From Kocuria sp. cx-455 (GTDB taxonomy: Bacteria > Actinomycetota > Actinomycetes > Actinomycetales > Micrococcaceae): a stretch of DNA of 64,000 bases. Shown in pieces: positions 15,622 to 23,598 of the stretch; the first letter of the stretch is position 1, and every line of letters begins with the position of its first letter. The notes beneath the pieces were generated by a model. That model did not search any database, was not told where the DNA came from, and was given only the letters and a program-made list of their open reading frames with translations. A program made the translations under genes and the position numbers. The DNA lies in NCBI RefSeq assembly GCF_014698015.1, contig NZ_JACXBS010000002.1:558001-622000 (forward strand), in the 5' to 3' direction.

Positions 15622-16401
15622 ATGAGTGTGGGCCAGCACGCGGGTCAGAGGATTCTGGTGGTCGGCGCCGGCGGTATCGGCACCGCAACGGTGGAGCACC
15701 TGGTCACCGAGGACGCGCGCGTGGTTGTCGCGGGCAGGAACGTGCGCATGGAGGGGCCCTTCGAAGACCCCCAGGACGAGCTGGGCATCGTGATGGGCCA
15801 CCTCACCCTGGACATCACCGACGAGGGCGCCGTGGAGTGGGGTGTCACCCGAGCAGCGGAGATCCTGGGCGGTCTGGATGCCCTGGTGGTCACCGCGGGA
15901 CACCGCCACGACCTCGCACCACTGCACGAGACCCAGGCCGGGTGGGCGCGGGACATCATCGAGACCGAATTGATGGGCGTGATGTCTTTGGTCCGCCACG
16001 CTCTGCCCTTCCTCCGTCACGCAGGGAACAACGGGCGGCGCGCAGGCATCGTGGTGGTGGCCTCGGACAGTGCTAAGGCTGGTTCGATGGGTGACGCGGC
16101 GTCGTCGGCGGCGCGTGCCGGCGCGTTGGGCATGGTCAAGTCGGTGGCCCGCGAAAACGCGGCCGTGCCGGTGACCGTCAATGCCGTGTGCCCGGGGCCG
16201 ACCGACACGGAGATGTATCGACACGCCGCACAAACCGAAGGGTTGACGGGCAAGGTGTTCTCGGGCATGGCCAAGGGGATTCCCGCGCGCAGGCTCGGCC
16301 AGCCCCAGGAAGTCGCGGCGACCGTGGGGTTCTTACTCAGCGAGGGCTCCGCGTACATCACGGGGCAGGCCATTTCCGTCAGCGGCGGCTTGACCATGTG
16401 A
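15622..16401 (+). CDS. SDR-fold protein with a degenerate active site
   Basis: 259 residues. The Rossmann part is intact (VVGAGGIGTATV, 13-24) and the C-terminal ITGQAISVSGGLTM tail matches the badH-like protein closely. Aligned to that protein, the catalytic Tyr is S161 and Lys is R165, and NNAG has become TAGH. S148 remains. It is therefore unlikely to be a normal dehydrogenase; a structural partner of the badH-like enzyme or a different reaction are both possible. It starts 11 bp after the badK-like gene and ends the operon. Confidence 0.75.
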   Translation: MSVGQHAGQRILVVGAGGIGTATVEHLVTEDARVVVAGRNVRMEGPFEDPQDELGIVMGHLTLDITDEGAVEWGVTRAAEILGGLDALVVTAGHRHDLAPLHETQAGWARDIIETELMGVMSLVRHALPFLRHAGNNGRRAGIVVVASDSAKAGSMGDAASSAARAGALGMVKSVARENAAVPVTVNAVCPGPTDTEMYRHAAQTEGLTGKVFSGMAKGIPARRLGQPQEVAATVGFLLSEGSAYITGQAISVSGGLTM

Positions 16402-16517
16402 CCGGACGCCCACCGACTCACGTTGGTTGCGTCACACAACGACGCACTGGGCGCGGCTCGGGAAATCTCGGCCGGGAATCTTCTGAACGGGCGAGCACTG
16501 TGCTAATTTCACTGTGT

Positions 16518-16536
16518 TCAGGTTAGCCTCACCTAA
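16518..16536. promoter_or_regulatory. DtxR/IdeR iron box upstream of efeUOB
   Basis: TCAGGTTAGCCTCACCTAA matches the 19-bp actinobacterial iron box TTAGGTTAGSCTAACCTAA at 17 positions. It contains a TAGCCT -10-like element (16524-16529), so iron-loaded DtxR/IdeR would block the promoter. Confidence 0.75.
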
Positions 16537-16559
16537 CCTCATGAGTGAAAGACAGCCGG

Positions 16560-17438
16560 ATGTTCCAGACATTTCTGATCGGTCTGCGCGAAGGCCTCGA
16601 GGCCGCGCTGATCGTCGCGATCCTCATCGGATACCTCAAACGCACGGGGCAGCGGTTCGCGGTGCGGCGATTGTGGATCGGCATTTCCGTGGCCGTTGCG
16701 ATCTCGCTGGCCTTCGGTGCGCTCCTGACGTTCGGCCCGTCCACCCTGACCTTCGAAGCCCAGGAAATCATTGGCGGAACACTGTCCATCGTGGCCGTGG
16801 GCTTCGTGACGTGGATGATCTTCTGGATGGCCAGCGCATCCCGGGGGCTCAAACGCGAGCTGGAATCCCGCGCCGATGTGGCCCTCCAAGGCTCCGCCGT
16901 GGGAGTGATCCTGCTGGGCGCCTTTGCCGTGGGGCGTGAAGGCCTGGAAACGGCCCTGTTCCTCTGGGCGGCCACTCGAGCCACCGGGGGCGCCGAGGGG
17001 ATCTTCGCCCCGGCGCTCGCGGCGCTCGCCGGTATCCTGGTGTCCATCGCCCTGGCATGGCTCATCACCCGCGGGCTCCTCAGGCTCAACCTCGCCACGT
17101 TTTTTCGCTGGACCGGCGGGTTTCTGGTCATCATTGCCGCGGGCGTCCTGGCGTACGGGTTCCACGACCTCCAGGAGGCCGGCGTGCTGCCCGGCCTGAA
17201 CTCCTTGGCATTCGACGTCTCCGAGCAGATCCCACCCACCAGCTGGTACGGGGTGCTGCTCAAGGGCGTGTTCAACTTTTCACCGGCCACCACGTGGCTC
17301 GAGTTCGGCGTGTGGTGGGCCTATGTGCTCACGGTCATGCCGCTGTTCATCGCCCGGTCCCGCACGGCCAGGAGAAGGCCGACGACGCCGCCGGTCCCCT
17401 CCTCGGCCTCGGCCACCAGCACCTCGACCTCCGCCTGA
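16560..17438 (+). CDS. efeU: FTR1-family iron permease EfeU
   Basis: 292 residues with about seven membrane segments. Two REGLE motifs, the iron-binding signature of the Ftr1/EfeU family, are present: LREGLEAA near the N terminus and GREGLETA mid-protein. It moves ferric iron across the membrane after EfeB/EfeO processing. ATG at 16560 gives the typical MFQTFLIGLREG opening; an in-frame GTG lies at 16545. The C-terminal tail is Ser/Thr/Pro-rich and probably disordered. First gene of efeUOB, regulated by the iron box just upstream. Confidence 0.9.
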   Translation: MFQTFLIGLREGLEAALIVAILIGYLKRTGQRFAVRRLWIGISVAVAISLAFGALLTFGPSTLTFEAQEIIGGTLSIVAVGFVTWMIFWMASASRGLKRELESRADVALQGSAVGVILLGAFAVGREGLETALFLWAATRATGGAEGIFAPALAALAGILVSIALAWLITRGLLRLNLATFFRWTGGFLVIIAAGVLAYGFHDLQEAGVLPGLNSLAFDVSEQIPPTSWYGVLLKGVFNFSPATTWLEFGVWWAYVLTVMPLFIARSRTARRRPTTPPVPSSASATSTSTSA

Positions 17439-17502
17439 CCTGTCATCACCTCACCTTGCCCGCTGCACCCGTCTTCGGGGCACTGAATTCCTAAGGACCA
17501 CC

Positions 17503-18663
17503 ATGCGCTCCGTCTCCACCCGCCTCCCCGCCGCCGTGACCGCCGTGGGCCTGATGTTCACGCTGGCAGCGTGCCAACCCAACGACCAGGGCGGGGAGAA
17601 CGGCGCGATCGCCGTTTCGAGCACCGACGATCAATGCGACGTGGGCGTTGAAGAGGCCCCCGCCGGGACCCTGCGTTTCGATGTGACCAATGAGGGCTCG
17701 AAAGTGACCGAGTTCTATCTGCTCGGCGAGGACGGCCTGCGCATTGTGGGCGAGGTGGAGAACATCGCACCCGGACTCAACCGCACCTTGACCGTGTCCG
17801 CACCGCAGGGCCAGTACTTCACGGCATGCAAGCCCGGCATGGTCGGTGACGGTATCCGCAACGAATTCACCGTCACCGAGGGCGAGGGTGGGGCCGAGGT
17901 CAACGCCGAGGACTCACAACTCAAGGACCAGGCCACCGCCCAGTACGCGGCGTACGTCAAGGACCAGACCGAGCAGCTGATGACGGGCACGGAGGAATTC
18001 GCCAAGGCATACGCGGCCGGGGACGACGAGAAGGCGCGGGAGATGTACGCGCCGGTGCGCATGCACTGGGAGCGCGTGGAACCCGTGGCCGAATCCTTCG
18101 GAGACCTGGACCCCAAACTGGACCTGCGCGAAGCGGATCTGGAGGAAGGCCAGGACTGGACGGGGTGGCACCGGATCGAGAAGGACCTGTGGCCCCCGGC
18201 CGAGGGTTACCGGGAGCTGAGCCAGGCCGATCGGCAGAAGTACGCCGACCAATTGGTGGCCGATACCCGAGTGCTCTACGACCGCACCCGCGACCTGAGC
18301 TTCACGGCGGACCAACTGTCCAACGGGGCCAAGGAACTGCTCGACGAGGTCGCCACGGGCAAGGTCACCGGCGAGGAGGAAATCTGGTCCCACACGGACC
18401 TGTGGGATTTCCAGGCCAACGTGGACGGCGCACGCATCGCACACGAAAATCTGTCCCCGCTGCTCGCCAAGCGCGACGCCGAGTTGAACACGACGCTGGA
18501 GACCCGCTTCACCGACCTGCAGGAGCTGTTGGATCAGCACAAGAAGGGCGATGGCTTCGTCTACTACGACGAGCTCAGCCAGGATCAGGTCAAGGAACTC
18601 TCCGACTCCGTGAACGCCCTGTCCGAACCACTGTCCATGGTGACGGAAAAGGTTGTCGAGTAA
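17503..18663 (+). CDS. efeO: Iron uptake lipoprotein EfeO (cupredoxin plus M75 domain)
   Basis: 386 residues. A lipoprotein signal ends in LMFTLAAC with Cys24 as the lipidated residue. An N-terminal cupredoxin-like domain (~35-135) with C-terminal Cys-bearing loop FTACKPGMVG is followed by the helical imelysin/M75 domain (~150-385), including the GWHRIEKDLW segment (canonical HxxE) that binds metal. EfeO receives iron outside the membrane for EfeU. It lies 64 bp after efeU and 3 bp before efeB. Confidence 0.88.
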   Translation: MRSVSTRLPAAVTAVGLMFTLAACQPNDQGGENGAIAVSSTDDQCDVGVEEAPAGTLRFDVTNEGSKVTEFYLLGEDGLRIVGEVENIAPGLNRTLTVSAPQGQYFTACKPGMVGDGIRNEFTVTEGEGGAEVNAEDSQLKDQATAQYAAYVKDQTEQLMTGTEEFAKAYAAGDDEKAREMYAPVRMHWERVEPVAESFGDLDPKLDLREADLEEGQDWTGWHRIEKDLWPPAEGYRELSQADRQKYADQLVADTRVLYDRTRDLSFTADQLSNGAKELLDEVATGKVTGEEEIWSHTDLWDFQANVDGARIAHENLSPLLAKRDAELNTTLETRFTDLQELLDQHKKGDGFVYYDELSQDQVKELSDSVNALSEPLSMVTEKVVE

Positions 18664-18666
18664 TCC

Positions 18667-19980
18667 ATGGATCACCGCGCAGAACACCCCGAACCCTTGG
18701 AGCGGAACGGTACGCACCACGGCGTGAGTCGCCGCGCCCTGCTCGGCACCGGAGCCGGCGCCGTGGCGGTGGGCGCGGGGCTGGGCTGGTTCGCTCGACC
18801 CGCGGTCGCCGCGATCCAGGACACCGTCAATGGCGAGGCCCACAGCGACGTCGTCGATTATTTCGGCGACCACCAAGCCGGGATCGTGACCCCCGCCCAG
18901 GACCGCTTGTGTTTCGCCGCGCTCAACGTGCTCACCGAGGACCGCGGCGAACTCGTGGACCTGCTGACCCAGTGGAGCGCAGCGTGCGCGCGCATCACCC
19001 AGGGCCTGGACGTCACCGACACGGGATTCGACGGCGGCTCCCAGTACGCCCCGCCGCAGGACACCGGTGAGGCCCACGACCTGTCCGCGGGACACCTGAC
19101 GGTCACCATTGGATTCGGGCGCTCACTGTTCGTGGACGAGCACGACAAGGACCGTTTCGGGCTGCGTGACCGCATGCCCGAGGCGCTCATCGACCTGCCG
19201 CACTTTCCCGGTGACACGCTGGATCCGGCGCGCACCGGGGGAGACCTGTGCATCCAGGCGTGCGCCGACGACCCGCAAGTGGCCGTCCATGCCGTGCACA
19301 ACCTGGTGCGCATGGGATTCGGAATCGTGTCCACGCGCTGGATGCAACTGGGATTCGGGCGGACCTCGTCCACGTCCAAGACCCAGAACACCCCGCGCAA
19401 CCTGTTCGGTTTCAAGGACGGCACCGCCAACCTCAAGGCCGAGGACCCGCAGCTGCTCGATGATCACCTGTGGGTCCGCGACGGGTCCTGGATGGACGGC
19501 GGCACCTACCTGGTCGCCCGGCGGATCCGCATGATCATGGAAACCTGGGACCGCGAATCACTCATGGGCCAGGAGAACATCATTGGCCGCACCAAGGGCA
19601 CGGGTGCGCCGCTGTCCGGGGGCGAGGAGTTCACCGCACCCGACTTAGCCATGGCGGGCTCGGGCAATCAGCCCATCATCCCCACGGACTCCCACGTGCG
19701 CTTGGCGCACCCCGAAACCAACAACGGTGTCCAGATGCTGCGCCGCGGGTACAACTACGCGGACGGGACGGATCGGCTGGGGAACATGGATGCAGGGTTG
19801 TTCTTCATTGCCATGGTCAACGATCCCCGCACCGGCTACGTGCCGATCCAGAACAAATTGGCCCGTCAGGACGCGCTGAGCGAGTATCTTCGCCACACCG
19901 GTTCGGGTTTGTTCGCCGTGCCGCCCGGTGTTTCGAATGAGCCCGGGGCCTATGTGGGGCGGCAGTTGTTCGAGGGGTGA
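18667..19980 (+). CDS. efeB: Dye-decolorising peroxidase EfeB (Tat-exported, deferrochelatase)
   Basis: 437 residues. A Tat signal with the SRRALLG twin-arginine motif (RR22-23) precedes an AxA-type cleavage region near residue 49. The DyP fingerprint GFKDGT (~248) contributes the distal Asp, and the SHVRLAHP segment (~340) carries the proximal heme His. EfeB oxidises ferrous iron or frees iron from heme outside the cell, feeding EfeO/EfeU. Length and order match the efeUOB system. It converges with the monooxygenase gene at 20037, with 56 bp between. Confidence 0.88.
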   Translation: MDHRAEHPEPLERNGTHHGVSRRALLGTGAGAVAVGAGLGWFARPAVAAIQDTVNGEAHSDVVDYFGDHQAGIVTPAQDRLCFAALNVLTEDRGELVDLLTQWSAACARITQGLDVTDTGFDGGSQYAPPQDTGEAHDLSAGHLTVTIGFGRSLFVDEHDKDRFGLRDRMPEALIDLPHFPGDTLDPARTGGDLCIQACADDPQVAVHAVHNLVRMGFGIVSTRWMQLGFGRTSSTSKTQNTPRNLFGFKDGTANLKAEDPQLLDDHLWVRDGSWMDGGTYLVARRIRMIMETWDRESLMGQENIIGRTKGTGAPLSGGEEFTAPDLAMAGSGNQPIIPTDSHVRLAHPETNNGVQMLRRGYNYADGTDRLGNMDAGLFFIAMVNDPRTGYVPIQNKLARQDALSEYLRHTGSGLFAVPPGVSNEPGAYVGRQLFEG

Positions 19981-20036
19981 AAGTCAAGGTGGGGTGGGAA
20001 CCCGGCAATGGTCTCCAACCCTTTCGCACGTGGCCA

Positions 20037-21410
20037 TCAGCTCCGGAACGTCGCCCCCGCGTGGTCCTCGCGCAAACGGGGCCCGGCCCCGCCGAAAACC
20101 TCGCGGGCCGTGCGGGTGGTGGCGGACGCGGCGTCGTCGGCGGGAAGGAGACCGCGTTCGCGCAGGACGGGTGTGACAAACCGGCCGAATCGTTCGAAAT
20201 CTGCCGGGCGCACGCACGCGTTGATGTTGAAACCGTCCAGGTCCGCGACCTCGACCCAGCGTTGCAGCTCGTCGGCGACCTCCTCGGGGGAGCCCACGAG
20301 CACGGGGCCGCGCCCGCCGATGGCCACGAACTCGGCCACCCGGCGCGGGGTCCACGCGCCCTCGGAATCCAGTTTGGTGAACGAGGCCAGCGCCGAACGG
20401 TTCGCATCCGTTTCCACGTGCTCGAGCGGGGCGTCCGGATCCGCCTGGGACAGGTCCACGCCGGTCCAGCCGGCGAAGAGGGCGAGGGCGGCGTCGACGT
20501 CCACGTACTGCTGATAGGACTCGAGACGCTCGCGGGCGGCCTCGGACGTCTCGGCCACGACCACTGCGGCATTGCTGAAGACCTTGACCGAGCGAGGATC
20601 GCGGCCGTGCTCCGCGGCGGCTTCGCGTAGAGCGGCGGTCCACGTGGCGACCTGCTCCGGGGTGGGCCCGGAGAAAAACACGGCCTCCGCGTGCTTGGCC
20701 GCGAACTGCAACCCGCGCGGGGAGGCGCCGGCCTGGAACAGGAACGGGGTGCGCTGCGGGGTGGGTGCGACCAGGGCGGGCGCCTGGACGTCGAAGTACT
20801 CCCCGCGATGGCCCGCGCCCCGGACCTTGTCTGGATCCACGACGACGCCGCTGGCGGCGTCCGCGACATAGGCGTCGTCCGCGTAGGAGGCTTCCCACAG
20901 CGAGTAGACCACGTCCATGTATTCGTCGGCGCGGTCGTAGCGCTGGTCGTGGGGCAGTTGCTGACCCAGGCCCAGGTTGCGCGCCGCCGACTCCTGGTAA
21001 GAGGTCACGACGTTCCAGGCGATGCGCCCGTCGGTCAGCGCATCCAGGGTGGAGAAACGGCGCGCCAGATCGTAGGGAGCCGCGTAGGTCACCGAGGCGG
21101 TCACACCGATAGTGAGGGTGGTGGTGGCCTTGGCGAGCAGCGGGGCCAGGATCAGCGGATCCAATTGCGGGACCTGCACGCCACCGCGCAGGGCGGCGTC
21201 CGCCGAACCCCCGTAGACGTCGTACAGTCCCAGGACGTCGGCCAGGAACAGGCCGTGGAAGCCCGCGTCCTCGATGATCTGCGCTTGCCGTTCCCAGTGG
21301 GACAGCTGCGCGTAATCGCGCGAGCGGTCCTCGGGGTGGCGCCACAGCCCGGGGGACTGATGGACGGGTACGGGCATTTCGAAGGCGTTGAGCAGCAAGG
21401 TGCGGGGCAC
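20037..21410 (-). CDS. FMN-dependent monooxygenase, NtaA/SnaA/DszA (luciferase-like) family
   Basis: 457 residues, the usual length for the NtaA/SnaA/DszA/DmoA family of two-component flavin monooxygenases. Visible features are LFLADVLGLYD near residue 55, RFSTLDALTDGRIAWNVVTSY (split FMN region) near 118-138 and the SPRGLQFAAKHAEAVFF segment. These enzymes use reduced FMN from a separate reductase to cleave C-S or C-N bonds. It is second in a minus-strand pair behind an MFS transporter and a SAM-IV-type riboswitch, so a sulfur compound is the likely substrate. No reductase gene is adjacent. Confidence 0.82.
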   Translation of the reverse strand: MPRTLLLNAFEMPVPVHQSPGLWRHPEDRSRDYAQLSHWERQAQIIEDAGFHGLFLADVLGLYDVYGGSADAALRGGVQVPQLDPLILAPLLAKATTTLTIGVTASVTYAAPYDLARRFSTLDALTDGRIAWNVVTSYQESAARNLGLGQQLPHDQRYDRADEYMDVVYSLWEASYADDAYVADAASGVVVDPDKVRGAGHRGEYFDVQAPALVAPTPQRTPFLFQAGASPRGLQFAAKHAEAVFFSGPTPEQVATWTAALREAAAEHGRDPRSVKVFSNAAVVVAETSEAARERLESYQQYVDVDAALALFAGWTGVDLSQADPDAPLEHVETDANRSALASFTKLDSEGAWTPRRVAEFVAIGGRGPVLVGSPEEVADELQRWVEVADLDGFNINACVRPADFERFGRFVTPVLRERGLLPADDAASATTRTAREVFGGAGPRLREDHAGATFRS

Positions 21411-21458
21411 GGGGCGTCCTTTCGGTGTGGGGCGGGGCGTGTGCGGGGTGGTGCCGGG

Positions 21459-22838
21459 TCAGTACCGGGCGGTCTCTGGTGCGTCGACCACGGTGTCCTT
21501 GGCCATGCGGCCGGTGACCACCGAGATCACGGCCAGCAGGGTCAGGTAGCCGCACAACAACCAGGGGGAGCCACCGGTGGCCACGAGCCACGCGGCAATC
21601 ATGGGAGTGAGCCCCCCGGAGAGAATCGTGCCCACCTGGTAACCCAGGGACACCCCGGAGTAGCGCAGGTGCGTGGGGAACTGCTCGGCGAACAGGGCGG
21701 CCTGGGGGCCGTAAATGCTGTCATGCAGTACGGCCATGCCGATCAGGTACACCACCGGGAGGAGAACGAGAGGCCCGTGATCCAGGAAGTAGAAGTACGG
21801 CCACACGAACACGCCGATGGCCGCGGCGGCGATCACGGACATGCGACGGCGCCCCACGCGGTCCGAGAGCCAACCCCAGAACGGGCCACCCACCAGGCCC
21901 ACGCCGGCGGCGATCAGGATGGAGATCATGACCCACTGGCTCGCGCCGCGTTGCTGGGTCACGTAGGTGAGCGTGTAGACGGTGAGGATGGAGAAAATGG
22001 CCGGCTGGATCATGCGCTGACCAATGCACACGATCACGCCGCGGGTGTGCCGGGTGAGCACTTCGCGCACCGGCGACGCCGCCGCGGTCTTCTCGCGCTT
22101 GACCTCCTGGAATTCCTCGGCGTCCGTAATGCCGGCGCGAATGATCAGGCCGATGACCACGAGCACGGCCGAGAACAGGAAGGGTACGCGCCAGCCCCAG
22201 GCCTGGAACTGTTCGGCGGTGGTGAGCCCCTGCAGCACGGCGAAGAACGAGGTGGCCAGCAGCATGCCGGCGGCCGAACCGACCTGGGTGAAAGAGCCGA
22301 ACAACCCACGCAGGCCCCTGGGTGCGTGTTCCACGGAGAGTACCGCTGAACCTCCCCACTCCATGCCTGCGGACAGCCCCTGCGCAATGCGGCAGGTGAC
22401 CAACAGGGCCACGGCGAACCAGCCGATCTGCGAGAAGCCCGGCAACAGGCCGATCACCGTGGTGGCCACGCCCATGATCAACAGGGACGCGACCAACAGC
22501 GCCTTACGGCCGATCCGGTCACCCAGGTGCCCGGCAATGATCCCGCCCAGGGGGCGGAAGAAGAACGCAATGGCAAAGGTCGCGAACGAGGCGATGATCG
22601 AACCCACGCCCGAACCCTGCGGGAAGAAATAATGACTGAACACCAGAGCGGCGGCGGCGCCGTACAAGTAAAAGTCGTACCACTCAATGGTCGTGCCCAC
22701 GAAGGACGCCGCGAGTACGCGCTTCTTGTCGCGCACCGCCGCTCCTACATTCGAGAGCGCGTGATCCGTGGCGGATCGGGTCTGCCGGGCGGGTGACGAA
22801 TCGGTGACCGTGGGCACCGGGGATGCTGCGGGGGCCAT
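21459..22838 (-). CDS. MFS transporter, metabolite:H+ symporter (MHS) family
   Basis: 459 residues with twelve predicted membrane segments. The MHS-type opening AASFVGTTIEWYDFYLYG and the loop motif GHLGDRIGRKALL between segments 2 and 3 are clear; a second DRVGRRRMS copy marks the C-terminal half. Members carry organic acids, osmolytes or sulfonated compounds. The start at 22838 follows GAGGAG; an ATG 12 bp upstream is possible. It is co-transcribed with the monooxygenase (48 bp gap) and under the upstream riboswitch, which suggests import of an organosulfur compound. Confidence 0.83.
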   Translation of the reverse strand: MAPAASPVPTVTDSSPARQTRSATDHALSNVGAAVRDKKRVLAASFVGTTIEWYDFYLYGAAAALVFSHYFFPQGSGVGSIIASFATFAIAFFFRPLGGIIAGHLGDRIGRKALLVASLLIMGVATTVIGLLPGFSQIGWFAVALLVTCRIAQGLSAGMEWGGSAVLSVEHAPRGLRGLFGSFTQVGSAAGMLLATSFFAVLQGLTTAEQFQAWGWRVPFLFSAVLVVIGLIIRAGITDAEEFQEVKREKTAAASPVREVLTRHTRGVIVCIGQRMIQPAIFSILTVYTLTYVTQQRGASQWVMISILIAAGVGLVGGPFWGWLSDRVGRRRMSVIAAAAIGVFVWPYFYFLDHGPLVLLPVVYLIGMAVLHDSIYGPQAALFAEQFPTHLRYSGVSLGYQVGTILSGGLTPMIAAWLVATGGSPWLLCGYLTLLAVISVVTGRMAKDTVVDAPETARY

Positions 22839-22884
22839 GACACTCCTCATGACGGGGCGCCACGGAATGTTGGACCGGACGCCG

Positions 22885-22998
22885 TCCTTGCCCGCGCCGG
22901 AACTGACGGCGGGCCGAATCATCACCTGGGGCACCCCACGACAGCGTCTGAGGGTTGCCGTCCGGCCAGCCAGGGCTTCGCACCGGAACTCGTGATTC
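22885..22998 (-). promoter_or_regulatory. SAM-IV-type riboswitch
   Basis: On the minus strand, a P1 helix of GAATCA (22998-22993) and TGATTC (22921-22916) encloses the SAM-binding core: GAAGCCCTGG, CTGGCCGG, CGGCAACCCTC and GTGGGGTGCCCCAGGTGATG. These follow the actinobacterial SAM-IV pattern in order. A further GC-rich hairpin (about 22914-22890) follows P1, as in SAM-IV and unlike SAM-I. The MFS start is ~47 nt downstream. High SAM is expected to shut the genes off. A covariance-model score was not available. Confidence 0.8.
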
Positions 22999-23161
22999 TT
23001 ATGGCGACAACGTAACCACGCGCATGTCGAGCGCCACAAACGATGAAGTTTTATGACTGCTGGTCCGACGACACCTCGCACGACACGGCCGCCGGCCGTC
23101 GCAAGGGCCACCGGAGCGTTCCGCTTATGCGTGTCGGCGACCCTTGGCACCCTCACGGTAG

Positions 23162-23177
23162 TCGAATAAAGTTTCGA
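23162..23177. promoter_or_regulatory. LexA (SOS) box upstream of the DUF6504 gene
   Basis: TCGAATAAAGTTTCGA has perfect TCGAA/TTCGA arms and fits the actinobacterial LexA consensus TCGAAC-N4-GTTCGA at the outer positions. It lies 24 bp before the ATG at 23202. Confidence 0.65.
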
Positions 23178-23201
23178 ATACACCGGGAGAGTGAACGAGT
23201 C

Positions 23202-23567
23202 ATGACGGTACTGGCTGCGGTAAACCATACGGACCTCACGCGGAACGAGACGCACGGCGCGGTGCGGCTCGACGAGGGCTGGGGGCAGCCGTGCGAGGTG
23301 CATTGCGATGCAGCGGGAGCTCCGCGCGAGCTGGTGTTTCGCGGCAGGCTGCACCGCATCACGGCCCCGCCGCAGCGCTGGTACGAACGTCGCCGCTGGT
23401 GGGAGGTGGAAGAGAGGGTTCCGCGGGAAAGCGGACAGTCCGTGGTGGATCGGCAACACTGGCGCGTCCAGGCGGCTCAGCGCGGGGCCGTGGTGCCTCG
23501 CACGCTGGAACTGGTGCGTCATGAGGTCACCGGTCAGTGGTGGCTCGTGGTTGACCAGGGGGTTTGA
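23202..23567 (+). CDS. DUF6504 family protein
   Basis: A 121-residue basic protein. It is rich in Trp and Arg, with RWYERRRWWEVEE mid-protein and a QWWLVVD end, typical of the small DUF6504 proteins found beside dnaE2 or imuB in actinobacteria. The role is not known; position under a LexA box and 31 bp before dnaE2 points to the mutagenic DNA repair response. ATG at 23202 follows GAGAGTGAACGAG. No membrane segment or known catalytic motif is visible. Confidence 0.7.
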   Translation: MTVLAAVNHTDLTRNETHGAVRLDEGWGQPCEVHCDAAGAPRELVFRGRLHRITAPPQRWYERRRWWEVEERVPRESGQSVVDRQHWRVQAAQRGAVVPRTLELVRHEVTGQWWLVVDQGV

Positions 23568-23593
23568 CATTAATAGAACAAAGTTTCGAATAT
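23564..23593 (+). promoter_or_regulatory. dnaE2 promoter with overlapping LexA box
   Basis: -35 TTGACA (23564-23569) overlaps the DUF6504 stop codon; a GAATAT -10 lies at 23588-23593. TAGAACAAAGTTTCGA (23574-23589) is a LexA-box variant filling the spacer. Transcription would start at about 23600, making dnaE2 leaderless. Confidence 0.6.
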
Positions 23594-23598
23594 GAGGT

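Noticed and set aside
22839..23570. Long open extension of the MFS gene
   Set aside because: It spans the SAM-IV riboswitch and the DUF6504 gene; GAGGAG before 22838 marks the true start.
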